NCBI GenBank assembly: GCA_044432925.1
Contig: JAWXUE010000002.1
Span: forward strand, 1 to 64,000
Origin: JAWXUE01 sp044432925
Lineage (GTDB): Bacteria > Bacillota_I > Bacilli_A > Acholeplasmatales > Anaeroplasmataceae
Direction of reading: 5' to 3'
DNA: 64,000 nt
Shown here: positions 51,877-60,811 of the stretch, one piece after another
How positions within the stretch are numbered: the stretch's first letter is position 1
How the letters are laid out: each line of letters starts with the position of its first letter
Notes under the pieces: generated by a model
What the model saw: the letters and a program-made list of their open reading frames with translations, nothing else
Databases searched by the model: none
What the model was told of the DNA's origin: nothing
Translations under genes and position numbers: made by a program

Positions 51877-53805
51877 ATGAAAAAACTAACAATATTAGTA
51901 TTCACAATATTTACATTCTTATTATTTACTCCAGCAAGCAATGAAGTAGTAGCTGCGGATTATTATGCTTCAATAAATATAAATGATAGTTTAGATGATT
52001 TCTCAAATGATCTAACAAGTCTATTAACAAGTACACATAATTATAAAAGTTATGGTTCAGGTTATAATGCTATATTAGCCGAAGGTGCAGCAATATCACC
52101 AGGGTCGTCTAGTTTAGAATTATTCTATACAGGACATATAGATACATTAAGTAATGCTGGTGGTGGTAATGTAAATGAATGGAATAAAGAACATGTATGG
52201 CCTAAAAGTCAAACAGGTGGAGAAAATTCAGCTCCAGCAAATGATATTCATAACATTAGACCAACTAATACTAAAATAAATAGTACAAGAAGTAACTTAC
52301 CATTTGGTGAAGATTTTGGTGGAAGTATTGCTTATGCAGCAGTAGATTATGCTGATGGTTCAACTTATTGTTATTATGGTAATGGTTATTTTGAACCAAG
52401 AGATGAAGTTAAAGGTGATTGTGCAAGAATCATTTTCTATATTCTAACAAGATATGAAAGTTTAAATTTAAATGTAAATACTGTTGGAGATATGAATATG
52501 TTATTAAGATGGCATTATGCAGATCCAGTTTCTGAATATGAACTAAATATGAATGATGCAATTGAAGATTACCAAGGAAATAGAAATCCTTATATTGATC
52601 ATCCAGAATATGTAGATAAAATGTATCCAAATGAATATGGAATGTCATTTGAAGAATTAAATGATATTACTGTACCAACAGAAGTAACTAGTGATATTAC
52701 ACTTGCTACTAAAGCTGGTGAATATGATATTACATGGTCAAGTGATAATGCAGCTTTATCAAATACTGGTGTTGTAACACAAGATGTTAAAGATATAACT
52801 GTTAAATTAACAGCCTCTATTACTAAAGAAGGTATGACAGGTACAAAAGAGTTTACTGTAATAGTTAAAGCTCGAGCATTAACAATTACTGAATCATTTG
52901 AATATTCTCAAATGAAAAACTCATTAGCAATTGATTATGTAGATTATTCAGAATTAGAAGAAGTAACAGTTAAAACAGGTGCTATTGATAATACAGGAGC
53001 ATCAGGTAACTTCTTAAACTTAACTACAGGTAGTAACTATGCTGGTAATTTTGGTTTAGATGAAGATGAATTATATTTACAATTAGAAAATCAAGGTACT
53101 AGTAATGGAGTAAGTTATTATAAAACAGAAACATTAACATTAAATACAGGTTCAAGTGTTAAATTAAGTTCTTTATCAGGAGCAATTAAAAGTGTTAAAG
53201 TAACATATTCAAGTTCATATGAGGGTGCTTATTTATCAACTACAGCAACAGGTGGTACTGAATTACAAAATAATACAGCAGTAAATATTGATGCAAATGA
53301 TGTTTATATTATAAGTCCAACAGGACAAGCTCGTATTACAGCAATTGAAATTGTATATGTAACAGGTGTATCTAATTATGATATATCTAATATTAATTTC
53401 AATTTCGGATTTGAAATAACACAAAGTGCTTATAATGAATTATCAAAAGCAAGTGATTTCGAAATGGGATTATTATATATAAATGAAGAAGACTTAACAG
53501 GAAATATATCAGATAAATATACATCAGGAAGTATTTCATCTTTTATATCTTCAAATAACTTATCAAAAAAAGAATTAGAAAAATATACATCAAATAACAA
53601 CTATTTATTTAGTGTTAATTTAGAAAGTAATACAAATCAAAGTATCAAATCATGTGCTTACATGGTTTATAATGGACAAGTATACTTCACAGAAAATGTT
53701 AATAGAAGTATTTCTGATGTAGCTAATATCTACATTAATGAATATTCACAAGATCCATTAGTATCTAATTATGTAGACTTACTTAGATACATTATTAAAA
53801 ATTAA
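51877..53805 (+). CDS. Secreted endonuclease I-family nuclease with Ig-like domains
   Basis: 642 aa with a Sec signal (LTILVFTIFTFLLFTPAS, cleaved near VVA-AD). Residues 40-235 form an endonuclease I/NucM-type domain; the active-site block is WNKEHVWPKSQTGG followed by DIHNIRPTNTKINSTRSN. An atrophied bacterial Ig domain (about 265-330, YDITWSSDNAALSNTGVVT) and a beta-sandwich region follow. The C-terminus is Ser/Asn-rich without an LPXTG anchor. It probably degrades extracellular DNA or RNA for nucleotide scavenging. GGAGAT precedes the ATG. Confidence 0.88.
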   Translation: MKKLTILVFTIFTFLLFTPASNEVVAADYYASININDSLDDFSNDLTSLLTSTHNYKSYGSGYNAILAEGAAISPGSSSLELFYTGHIDTLSNAGGGNVNEWNKEHVWPKSQTGGENSAPANDIHNIRPTNTKINSTRSNLPFGEDFGGSIAYAAVDYADGSTYCYYGNGYFEPRDEVKGDCARIIFYILTRYESLNLNVNTVGDMNMLLRWHYADPVSEYELNMNDAIEDYQGNRNPYIDHPEYVDKMYPNEYGMSFEELNDITVPTEVTSDITLATKAGEYDITWSSDNAALSNTGVVTQDVKDITVKLTASITKEGMTGTKEFTVIVKARALTITESFEYSQMKNSLAIDYVDYSELEEVTVKTGAIDNTGASGNFLNLTTGSNYAGNFGLDEDELYLQLENQGTSNGVSYYKTETLTLNTGSSVKLSSLSGAIKSVKVTYSSSYEGAYLSTTATGGTELQNNTAVNIDANDVYIISPTGQARITAIEIVYVTGVSNYDISNINFNFGFEITQSAYNELSKASDFEMGLLYINEEDLTGNISDKYTSGSISSFISSNNLSKKELEKYTSNNNYLFSVNLESNTNQSIKSCAYMVYNGQVYFTENVNRSISDVANIYINEYSQDPLVSNYVDLLRYIIKN

Positions 53806-53861
53806 ATATAGAAATACTACAATATAGCTTTAAATTAAAATTAAATAACGGGAGAAATATA

Positions 53862-56450
53862 ATGAAAAAATTATTTTTAGGATTAGTAACGATTTTAGTT
53901 TCACTAAGTTTATTTGGGTGTAATAGTGAGCCTCAAGTAGACTTCTTAAAAGAAGCATACGATGATTTAACAATTGAAGGAGATTTAAATAATGTCGTTG
54001 ATGACATTGAATTAACAACAAAAATTAATGAAGTAGTAATAATATGGAGTAGTAGTAATGTTGATGTTATATCTATTACAGGAGAAGTAACAAGACCTTC
54101 TGTAGATACAACTGTTTTATTAACAGCAGAATTAGAATATAATAATGAAACAAAAGAAAAAGAATTTAATTTAAAAGTAATAGCACAAACAAATGATAGT
54201 GTATTAGTTGATAGTGCATACAATCAATTAACACTAGAAACAACATATACAGAAGATATTTATCTAATAGATGAAATAGATGATGTAACAATTACATGGT
54301 CAAGTTCAAATACAAGTGTAGTATCAAATAATGGCTTAGTAACAAGACCTTCTGTAGATACAAATGTTTTATTAACAGCAACATTAACATATAATGAAGT
54401 TGTTAAAACAAAAGAATTTACAGTAACAATTAAAGCTGAAGTAATTACTGATGGATTAACAGATCAAGAAGTAGTAAACTTAGCAAAAACAAATTTAGCT
54501 TTAAATGGTGATTTAGATAATGTAACTAGTAATATATCACTACCAACTACATTAGATGGTGTAACAATTACATGGGCAACATCAAATGATAATGTAATTA
54601 GTACTGAAGGTATAGTTTCTAGATTAGCAGATGATACAACAGTTTTATTAACAGCGACATTAAAATTAAATGATGCTACAGCAACAAAAGAATTTAGTGT
54701 TATCGTAATTGGTGATCCAAACGCTGAATCAGCAAGTGATGCCCAAAAAGTAAATGAAGCAGCTGAAATGTTAGATATTGAAGGTGATTTAGATAATGTA
54801 ACAGAAGATTTAAATTTACCTTTAAGTTATGAAGAAGTTAATGTAACTTGGAAATCAAATAATGAAGAAGTATTAAGTAATACTGGAGTAGTAGTAAGAC
54901 CTACTGTAGATACAGAAGTAATCTTAACAGCAACACTATCATTAAATGCAGCAACAGAAACCCTAAGATTTTATGTAACAGTGTTAGCAGTAGAATTAAG
55001 TGATCAAGAAAAAGTTGATTACGTAAAAAATAATTTAGTAATTGATATGGATTTAGAAAATGTAACAAGTAAAATACAATTACCTTATTCAGTAGAAGGT
55101 ATTGATGATGTAACAGTAGTATGGTCTTCATCAAATGAATTAGTTGTTGATAAATACGGTAATGTTTCTAGACAAGATGTTAATGTAACATTAGTATTAA
55201 CAGCAACAATAACATTAAATGATATTACAACAACTAAAGAATATACAGTTACAGTATTAGAATTAGAATCAATTAGTTTAGAAGATGCTATAAATAGTAC
55301 AGTTAATACTGATGTTGTTGTTAAAGATTTAATAGTAATGTCTTTATCAAAAGATGGATATTATGTAACAGATAATACAAACATAATATTTGTTTATACT
55401 GGTTCTACTCCAAATGTAGAAGTAGGTGATTTAGGAATGTTATCTGGTACAAGAGCAGTTTATTATGATTTACAACAAATTAAATCAGCATCATTTACTG
55501 TTAAAGGTACAGATACAGTTACAATTAATCCAATTGAATTATCAATTGAAGAATATTATGCATTAGAAAATAGAAATGGATATTATAAATTAGAAGGAAC
55601 ATTAGTATCTACTATGATATTAGAATCTAATGGAATTAAAGTTAATTTCTCTCAAAATCAATTATCTACAGATATTCTTCATGATTTTGTTGGGGAAGAT
55701 ATCTCTATTAATGTATTTACTCATATTTTTAAAAGTAATGAAGCTTATGTATATTTCAATGGTACAGAAGAAGATATTACAATTAAAGTATTAACAGATC
55801 AAGAAAAAGTAGATAGAGTTTTATCTGAATTAACTTTAGATGAAAAAGTATCTGCTGATATGACATTAATTACAACATCACATGATGCAACAATTACATG
55901 GTCATCTAATAATGAAGAAGTAATTAGTAATAATGGTGTAGTAGTAAGACAAGATACTGAAACTGAAGTTGTATTAACAGCAACAATAACATTAAATGAT
56001 GTTACAACAACTAAAGATTTCACAGTAACTGTTTTAGCTAAACCTAGTGGTGATGTTCAAGAAGTAACATTTGACTTTAGAATTGGTCAAAATATGGGAA
56101 CAGAATATAAAACATCAACATTTAATTTCTTTAACGATACTATCTTTGCATTAACTTCTCTAACAAGTACTTGGGGTGGAGTTAATGGTGGAGTTGATGG
56201 TGGAATTAAATTTGGTAGTGGATCTAAAAACGGTTCATTTACTATTGAAAGTAGTGAAGTTGTTATAACTAAAGTAGTTGTAACATCTAAATATTATGAT
56301 AGTACATCAAGTTTAGTAGTAAATGGTACACCACAAACAATAACATCAGAATTTACTGAATATACATTTGATATAAATAGTAATACATTAACTATAGGAT
56401 CAGATGCTAAAAGAATATGGGTAGAACAAATCACAATATTCTATGAATAA
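53862..56450 (+). CDS. Lipoprotein with six atrophied bacterial Ig-like repeats
   Basis: 862 aa. The lipobox in LVSLSLFGCNSEP gives Cys20. Five tandem roughly 80-residue repeats (about 25-470), each with a helix-like start, I-T/V-W-x-S-x-N/S-x(4)-S-x-x-G-x-V-x-R and ending in TKEFTVTV, are followed by an OB-like segment (about 475-640, VVVKDLIVMSLSKDGYYVTDN). A sixth repeat and a C-terminal beta domain ending RIWVEQITIFYE close the protein; this resembles the last domain of the preceding nuclease. A surface scaffold or nucleic-acid-related binding role is plausible. GGGAGA precedes the ATG. Confidence 0.8.
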   Translation: MKKLFLGLVTILVSLSLFGCNSEPQVDFLKEAYDDLTIEGDLNNVVDDIELTTKINEVVIIWSSSNVDVISITGEVTRPSVDTTVLLTAELEYNNETKEKEFNLKVIAQTNDSVLVDSAYNQLTLETTYTEDIYLIDEIDDVTITWSSSNTSVVSNNGLVTRPSVDTNVLLTATLTYNEVVKTKEFTVTIKAEVITDGLTDQEVVNLAKTNLALNGDLDNVTSNISLPTTLDGVTITWATSNDNVISTEGIVSRLADDTTVLLTATLKLNDATATKEFSVIVIGDPNAESASDAQKVNEAAEMLDIEGDLDNVTEDLNLPLSYEEVNVTWKSNNEEVLSNTGVVVRPTVDTEVILTATLSLNAATETLRFYVTVLAVELSDQEKVDYVKNNLVIDMDLENVTSKIQLPYSVEGIDDVTVVWSSSNELVVDKYGNVSRQDVNVTLVLTATITLNDITTTKEYTVTVLELESISLEDAINSTVNTDVVVKDLIVMSLSKDGYYVTDNTNIIFVYTGSTPNVEVGDLGMLSGTRAVYYDLQQIKSASFTVKGTDTVTINPIELSIEEYYALENRNGYYKLEGTLVSTMILESNGIKVNFSQNQLSTDILHDFVGEDISINVFTHIFKSNEAYVYFNGTEEDITIKVLTDQEKVDRVLSELTLDEKVSADMTLITTSHDATITWSSNNEEVISNNGVVVRQDTETEVVLTATITLNDVTTTKDFTVTVLAKPSGDVQEVTFDFRIGQNMGTEYKTSTFNFFNDTIFALTSLTSTWGGVNGGVDGGIKFGSGSKNGSFTIESSEVVITKVVVTSKYYDSTSSLVVNGTPQTITSEFTEYTFDINSNTLTIGSDAKRIWVEQITIFYE

Positions 56451-56464
56451 TTAATATATTTAAT

Positions 56465-56492
56465 AGTACTCCTTAACCGGAGTACTTCTTTT
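56465..56492 (+). terminator. Terminator after the Ig-repeat lipoprotein
   Basis: AGTACTCC, loop TTAACC, GGAGTACT, then TCTTTT. Confidence 0.85.
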
Positions 56493-56519
56493 ATAAAAAT
56501 ACTTTGAATATAAAAGTAT

Positions 56520-56548
56520 TTGACATATAAACTAAATAATGTTAATAT
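56520..56548 (+). promoter_or_regulatory. Strong promoter of the acylase-family gene
   Basis: TTGACA (56520-56525), exactly 17 bp, TAATAT (56543-56548) with extended -10 TG. Confidence 0.75.
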
Positions 56549-56568
56549 AAATTTCGAGGTGATTTATA

Positions 56569-57843
56569 ATGAGCAGAAAAGGAAAAATATTAACAACATT
56601 AGGTATAACATTAGCATTAATAATAGTAGTTCCATTATTAACAATGGGGATAATGTGGAATAACGAAATAAGAACAGTATCATCAATAAAAGTATTATCT
56701 TATAGTGATAAAGAAACAAAGTCAGGACCAGTATATGAAATGACAGTTGCTGGAAATTACTATTTTGATGATTTTGTTGAAATGGGTGGAGTAACTAATG
56801 ATGATGAATTAATTGATTTTGTTGTAAAAAAAATTACAAAAGGATTGATAGATGTTGAATTAAATTCTCCAGAAATAGGTTGTGCAGGTGTAACAATGCA
56901 AACAGAAGATGGAGATAGATTATTTGGAAGAAGTTATGACTTTAGCCCAAATAGAACATCTATGATAGTAACAACTAATCCAAGTCAAGGAAGATACAGT
57001 TCAGTTAGTACTGCTGACTTAGGATTCTTAGGATTTTTTAACGAAGATGAAGCAGTATACTTAAATGGAATAAAAGATGAAATAACTTGTATTGCAGCAA
57101 CTTATACTCCATTAGATGGAATAAATGAAAAAGGATTTTCTTGTGGAATATTAATGACTACACAAGGAGATAATGATACAGGTACAGTAGCAACAGATCA
57201 ACAAGATAGTACAAAAGCAAACTTTACATCAACAACAATGTTAAGATATATGTTAGATTATTGTGCAACAGTAGAAGAAGCAATAGAATTTGCTCAAAGT
57301 GTAAATTTACATGATAGTGCACAAACATCATTTCATTATATGTTAGCTGATGCTACAGGAGCTAGTGCTATATTAGAATGGGTTCCTGAAGGTGGAACTG
57401 ATACAACAGATAATGATGGAACTAAAAGAGTATTAAAAGTAATAAGAAATGATGAAGATTCACATATTGATGAACAAGCAGGTTTAAATGATTTTCAATA
57501 TGTAACTAACTTTGTTTTAACACCAGGTTATTATGATTGTGGTGCAGCAAAACCAGGATTAGATAGATATAATATCTTAGCTAATAAAATTAATCCAAAT
57601 GGAACAAATACACAAGGTATTGTTAAAGATGAAGTTGAAGGTATGAGTGTATTAGAAAGTGTAGCTAGAAGAACACTAAATGAAGCTAATGGTTCAGATG
57701 ATAGTAACAATGCTACTATATGGAGTTGTCTATTTAATTTAACAGATAAAACATTAACGTGGGTAGGAAATGAACATTTTGATGATCCTAGTTATATCTT
57801 TACTTATAAATTAAATAAAAAAGGTGTATTTGAAAGAGTATAA
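56569..57843 (+). CDS. Membrane-anchored choloylglycine hydrolase/penicillin acylase-family Ntn hydrolase
   Basis: 424 aa. One N-terminal membrane helix (residues 8-29) is followed by about 75 residues and then Gly104-Cys105 in IGCAGVTMQTEDGDRLFGRSYDF. This is the catalytic N-terminal Cys of the linear-amide C-N hydrolase family after removal of a propeptide, with Arg121 in the GRSYD motif. MTTQGDNDTG, FHYMLADATGASAILEWV and the later NLTDKTLTWVGNEHF fit the family core. Homologues hydrolyse conjugated bile salts, penicillin V or N-acyl homoserine lactones; I cannot tell which. GAGGTGAT precedes the ATG. It is monocistronic, between two terminators. Confidence 0.82.
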   Translation: MSRKGKILTTLGITLALIIVVPLLTMGIMWNNEIRTVSSIKVLSYSDKETKSGPVYEMTVAGNYYFDDFVEMGGVTNDDELIDFVVKKITKGLIDVELNSPEIGCAGVTMQTEDGDRLFGRSYDFSPNRTSMIVTTNPSQGRYSSVSTADLGFLGFFNEDEAVYLNGIKDEITCIAATYTPLDGINEKGFSCGILMTTQGDNDTGTVATDQQDSTKANFTSTTMLRYMLDYCATVEEAIEFAQSVNLHDSAQTSFHYMLADATGASAILEWVPEGGTDTTDNDGTKRVLKVIRNDEDSHIDEQAGLNDFQYVTNFVLTPGYYDCGAAKPGLDRYNILANKINPNGTNTQGIVKDEVEGMSVLESVARRTLNEANGSDDSNNATIWSCLFNLTDKTLTWVGNEHFDDPSYIFTYKLNKKGVFERV

Positions 57844-57848
57844 AATTA

Positions 57849-57890
57849 AAACAAGTATAAGATTAATTTCTTATACTTGTTTCTTTATAA
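57849..57890 (+). terminator. Terminator after the acylase-family gene
   Basis: AAACAAGTATAAGA and TCTTATACTTGTTT form a 14-bp stem, followed by CTTTAT. Confidence 0.85.
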
Positions 57891-57897
57891 ATTAAGA

Positions 57898-57925
57898 TTG
57901 ATAAATATGTTAAATATGTTATAAT
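57898..57925 (+). promoter_or_regulatory. Promoter of the T-box asnS operon
   Basis: TTGATA (57898-57903), 16-bp spacer, TATAAT (57920-57925) with extended -10 TG. Confidence 0.7.
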
Positions 57926-57939
57926 AAAATAAATCGGTG

Positions 57940-58152
57940 ATAAGAAGAAGTAAATATAAAATTATTTTTAAGAGAGCTAATGTTTGGTGTGAATTAGTAA
58001 ATAACTATATTGAATAACATCTTAGAGAGATAGAGGAAATTAAGTAGAACTATCCGTTAACTGCGTTAAAGTTTAAAGAACATATTTATATGTTGAAATA
58101 GGGTGGTACCACGATAATATTCGTCCCTTAAAATTAGGTATTTTTTTTATTT
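57940..58152 (+). promoter_or_regulatory. T-box riboswitch, probably tRNA-Asn specific
   Basis: The T-box core AGGGTGGTACCACG (58100-58113) followed by TTCGTCCCTT is diagnostic. Upstream lie AGAGAGCTAATG and GGTGTGAA (stem I) and CCGTTAACTGCGTTAAAG. The most likely specifier is AAC at 58016-58018 in GAATAACAT, matching the asnS gene downstream. A T8 run at about 58141-58148 suggests transcriptional termination, although I do not see a strong terminator stem. Confidence 0.88.
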
Positions 58153-58164
58153 ATAGGAGGTTAT

Positions 58165-58401
58165 ATGAAAAAGATAATAAACATTATTCAAGTAGTTTTA
58201 TTCTTAATAATAATGTTGTTATTGGTGTTAGATTGGATTATACCAAATGATATATATAACACATTAACAATATTTTGTTTTTCAATAGTGTTAGCATTAC
58301 ACTTTATAACTGAATATAAAAATAAAAAAGTATTAGCAATTATAGCATTAATAGTAAGTATTCTTTGTTTGGTAATGGGAATATTAATTATAATTTATTA
58401 G
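58165..58401 (+). CDS. Small three-helix membrane protein
   Basis: 78 aa, nearly all hydrophobic, with three predicted helices (about residues 5-24, 31-49 and 55-77) and a TEYKNKK loop between the last two. There is no motif I recognise. AGGAGG lies 4 bases before the ATG and just after the T-box terminator region, so it is the first gene under tRNA-Asn control. It is followed 10 bp later by another small membrane protein. The function is unknown. Confidence 0.8.
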   Translation: MKKIINIIQVVLFLIIMLLLVLDWIIPNDIYNTLTIFCFSIVLALHFITEYKNKKVLAIIALIVSILCLVMGILIIIY

Positions 58402-58411
58402 GAGAAAGAGT

Positions 58412-58684
58412 ATGGAAAAAAACAAAAAAAAGATAGCAATGATATCAAGCGTTATATCATTATTATCAGCGTTAGTATTTTTTATATTAATAATGAATGA
58501 TTTTACAATAAGTGATTTAACATTATTAGTAATTAAAAATATTTTGTTAATTATAATAGCATCAAATGGATTTGTGCAAGCATATTTAAATAAAAATGAA
58601 AAAGCACAATGTATTACAAATTTATGTGTAAGTTCTACGATAGTATTGGTAATAATAGTATCAACAATAATGGAATTAATATAG
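58412..58684 (+). CDS. Small three-helix membrane protein
   Basis: 90 aa. A basic N-terminus (MEKNKKK) and three hydrophobic segments (about residues 8-27, 33-55 and 68-89) are separated by YLNKNEKAQ. It has the same size class and topology as the preceding protein, though the sequences are not obviously homologous. TAGGAG precedes the ATG. It lies between the T-box and asnS, 13 bp before asnS. The function is unknown. Confidence 0.78.
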   Translation: MEKNKKKIAMISSVISLLSALVFFILIMNDFTISDLTLLVIKNILLIIIASNGFVQAYLNKNEKAQCITNLCVSSTIVLVIIVSTIMELI

Positions 58685-58697
58685 AAGGAGAAAATAT

Positions 58698-60083
58698 ATG
58701 AAACAATCAATTAGAAATATATTAAAAAATTATAAAGATTTAGATAATAAACAAATCAAAGTATTTGGATGGGTAAGAGGAAATAGAGATCAAAAAGAAT
58801 TCGGATTTATTAATTTAAATGATGGTACAGCATTTGATGTTGTTCAAGTAGTATATGATAATAAATTAAAAAACTTTAATGATATAACTAAAATAAGAGT
58901 AGGTTCTTCAATATTAGTAGAAGGTACTATTAAAGTAACTCCTAATGCTAAACAAGCTTTTGAAATAGTAGCTACTAATATTGAATTGATAGGAGATTCA
59001 CCTGAGGATTATCCAATTCAACCAAAAAGACATACAAGAGAATTCTTAAGAGAAGTTGCTCATTTAAGACCTAGAACTAATTTATTTAGTGCTGTATTTA
59101 GAGTAAGAAGTGTAGCTGCATATGCTATTCATAAGTTCTTTCAAGAACAAAATTTCGTATATGTAAACTCTCCACTTATTACTGCTAATGATGGAGAAGG
59201 AGCAGGTTCTATGTTCCAAGTTACTACTCTTGATTTAAATAAAGTTCCTATGGATGATAAAAAGATAGATTATAAAAAAGATTTCTTCGGAAAACAAACA
59301 AACCTTACAGTTACGGGACAATTAGAGGCTGAGTTATTTGCTATGGCCTTTAGAGACGTATACACTTTTGGTCCAACATTTAGAGCAGAAAACTCTAATA
59401 CACAAAGACATGCATCAGAATTTTGGATGATAGAACCTGAGATTGCATTTGCTGATTTAAATGATGATATGGACTTAATAGAAGCAATGGTTAAGTTTGT
59501 TATAAAATATGTTAAAGAAGAATGTCCAAGTGAAATGCAATTCTTTGAGGGGTTTGTTGAAAAAGGATTAATTGCTAGATTAGATAATGTATTAACAAAT
59601 GACTTTAAAAAAGTAACACATAAAGAAGCAATAGATATTTTAATTAAAGCTAATGCTAAATTTGAAAATGAACCTAAACAAGGTGAAGATTTAGCAACTG
59701 AACATGAAAAATATTTAACTGAAGTTCATTTCAAATGTCCTGTATTCGTTACAGACTGGCCACAAGAAATAAAAGCATTTTATATGAGATTAAATGATGA
59801 TAAGAAAACAGTTGCTGCTGTTGACTTATTAGTACCAGGTAGTGGAGAATTAGTTGGTGGATCTCAACGAGAAGAAAGAATGGATGTATTATTAGATAGA
59901 ATGAAACAATTCAGTGTATCACCAGAAGAAATGTCTTGGTATTTAGATTCAAGAAGATATGGTGGATGTAAACATGCTGGATTTGGTTTAGGATTTGAAA
60001 GATTAATTATGTATTTAACAGGTGTAGAAAATATTAGAGATGTTATTCCTTTCCCTAGAACACCTAAAAATTGTGAATTCTAA
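58698..60083 (+). CDS. asnS: Asparaginyl-tRNA synthetase
   Basis: 461-aa class IIb synthetase. The N-terminal OB domain (residues 15-110, IKVFGWVRGNRDQKEFGFINLNDG) is followed by the catalytic core. Motif 2 is in FRAENSNTQRHASEFWMIEPE and motif 3 is GFGLGFERLIMYLTG. VTGQLEAELFAMAF and SGELVGGSQREERMD are AsnRS-type and separate it from AspRS. AAGGAG precedes the ATG. Regulation by the upstream T-box would raise expression when tRNA-Asn is uncharged. Confidence 0.97.
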   Translation: MKQSIRNILKNYKDLDNKQIKVFGWVRGNRDQKEFGFINLNDGTAFDVVQVVYDNKLKNFNDITKIRVGSSILVEGTIKVTPNAKQAFEIVATNIELIGDSPEDYPIQPKRHTREFLREVAHLRPRTNLFSAVFRVRSVAAYAIHKFFQEQNFVYVNSPLITANDGEGAGSMFQVTTLDLNKVPMDDKKIDYKKDFFGKQTNLTVTGQLEAELFAMAFRDVYTFGPTFRAENSNTQRHASEFWMIEPEIAFADLNDDMDLIEAMVKFVIKYVKEECPSEMQFFEGFVEKGLIARLDNVLTNDFKKVTHKEAIDILIKANAKFENEPKQGEDLATEHEKYLTEVHFKCPVFVTDWPQEIKAFYMRLNDDKKTVAAVDLLVPGSGELVGGSQREERMDVLLDRMKQFSVSPEEMSWYLDSRRYGGCKHAGFGLGFERLIMYLTGVENIRDVIPFPRTPKNCEF

Positions 60084-60112
60084 AATAAAAGAAAGAGTAA
60101 GGAGAAAATAAT

Positions 60113-60712
60113 ATGGATATTAAAGTAGAAAATAATGTATTTAAAGGTGTTTTAGAAATACCTTCAATGTATAAAAAAATTAAAAGAATTACTTTTGATG
60201 TAAAAGGTACTGATGAAGAATTAACTAATATGCTAGTTGAATTACAAACTAAATTAAAAGAAAATAAAAAATATTTAATAGATATGATGTTTTATTCATC
60301 AATTAAATATGTAGCAAGATGTGGACTTCAAAGACACTTAACTATCGGTGATGATCTTGTATCTAAAGAAGGTTTAGACAAATTAGAAGAATATGCTAAA
60401 TCAGTTAATTTATTAAGTGGATACAAAGGTTATGAAGGTGATGTAAGAAAATTTGTTGAAGATAATTTTAAATCATGTGATATTGGATTAGTTACATATG
60501 ATTTTGAAGTAGTAGAATTTATTTTACATTCAAAAGGTGGATTTGCTATTACACCAGCACCATTAGGATCTGGTTATAATGATGATGAAGAAGAAGCTGA
60601 ATACGATGAGTATGATTGTCAAGAATTTTGGAATCAAATAAGCCAAGAAGTTTGGTGTGGAGATTATATTGAATTTAATGCTGACTTAGTTGGTGGAGTA
60701 GAATTTCATTAA
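60113..60712 (+). CDS. Acidic cytosolic protein of unknown function
   Basis: 199 aa, no membrane segment or signal. The start MDIKVENNVFKGVLEIPSMYKKIKRITFDV looks like a beta-rich domain. An acidic stretch (NDDEEEAEYDEYD) around residues 162-174 precedes a Trp-containing end (FWNQISQEVWCGDYIEFN). I do not recognise the family. AAGGAG precedes the ATG and it follows asnS by 29 bp without a terminator, so it may be cotranscribed. It ends in a strong terminator. Confidence 0.75.
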   Translation: MDIKVENNVFKGVLEIPSMYKKIKRITFDVKGTDEELTNMLVELQTKLKENKKYLIDMMFYSSIKYVARCGLQRHLTIGDDLVSKEGLDKLEEYAKSVNLLSGYKGYEGDVRKFVEDNFKSCDIGLVTYDFEVVEFILHSKGGFAITPAPLGSGYNDDEEEAEYDEYDCQEFWNQISQEVWCGDYIEFNADLVGGVEFH

Positions 60713-60719
60713 TAAATTT

Positions 60720-60753
60720 AAGAATAACTATTTACTTAGTTATTCTTTTTTTT
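60720..60753 (+). terminator. Terminator after the acidic protein
   Basis: AAGAATAACTA and TAGTTATTCTT form an 11-bp stem followed by T8. Confidence 0.85.
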
Positions 60754-60758
60754 ATAAT

Positions 60759-60788
60759 TTGAAATTATTTCTTCATATATGTTATACT
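60759..60788 (+). promoter_or_regulatory. Promoter of the BspA-like gene
   Basis: TTGAAA (60759-60764), 18-bp spacer, TATACT (60783-60788) with extended -10 TG at 60780-60781. Confidence 0.65.
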
Positions 60789-60811
60789 ATGAATAATATT
60801 GGAGGTATTGT

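Noticed and set aside
57840..58164. A tRNA gene in the longer intergenic gap
   Set aside because: The structured element has the T-box GGTGGTACC core; no cloverleaf with a T-arm was found. No tRNA or rRNA was recognised elsewhere in the window.
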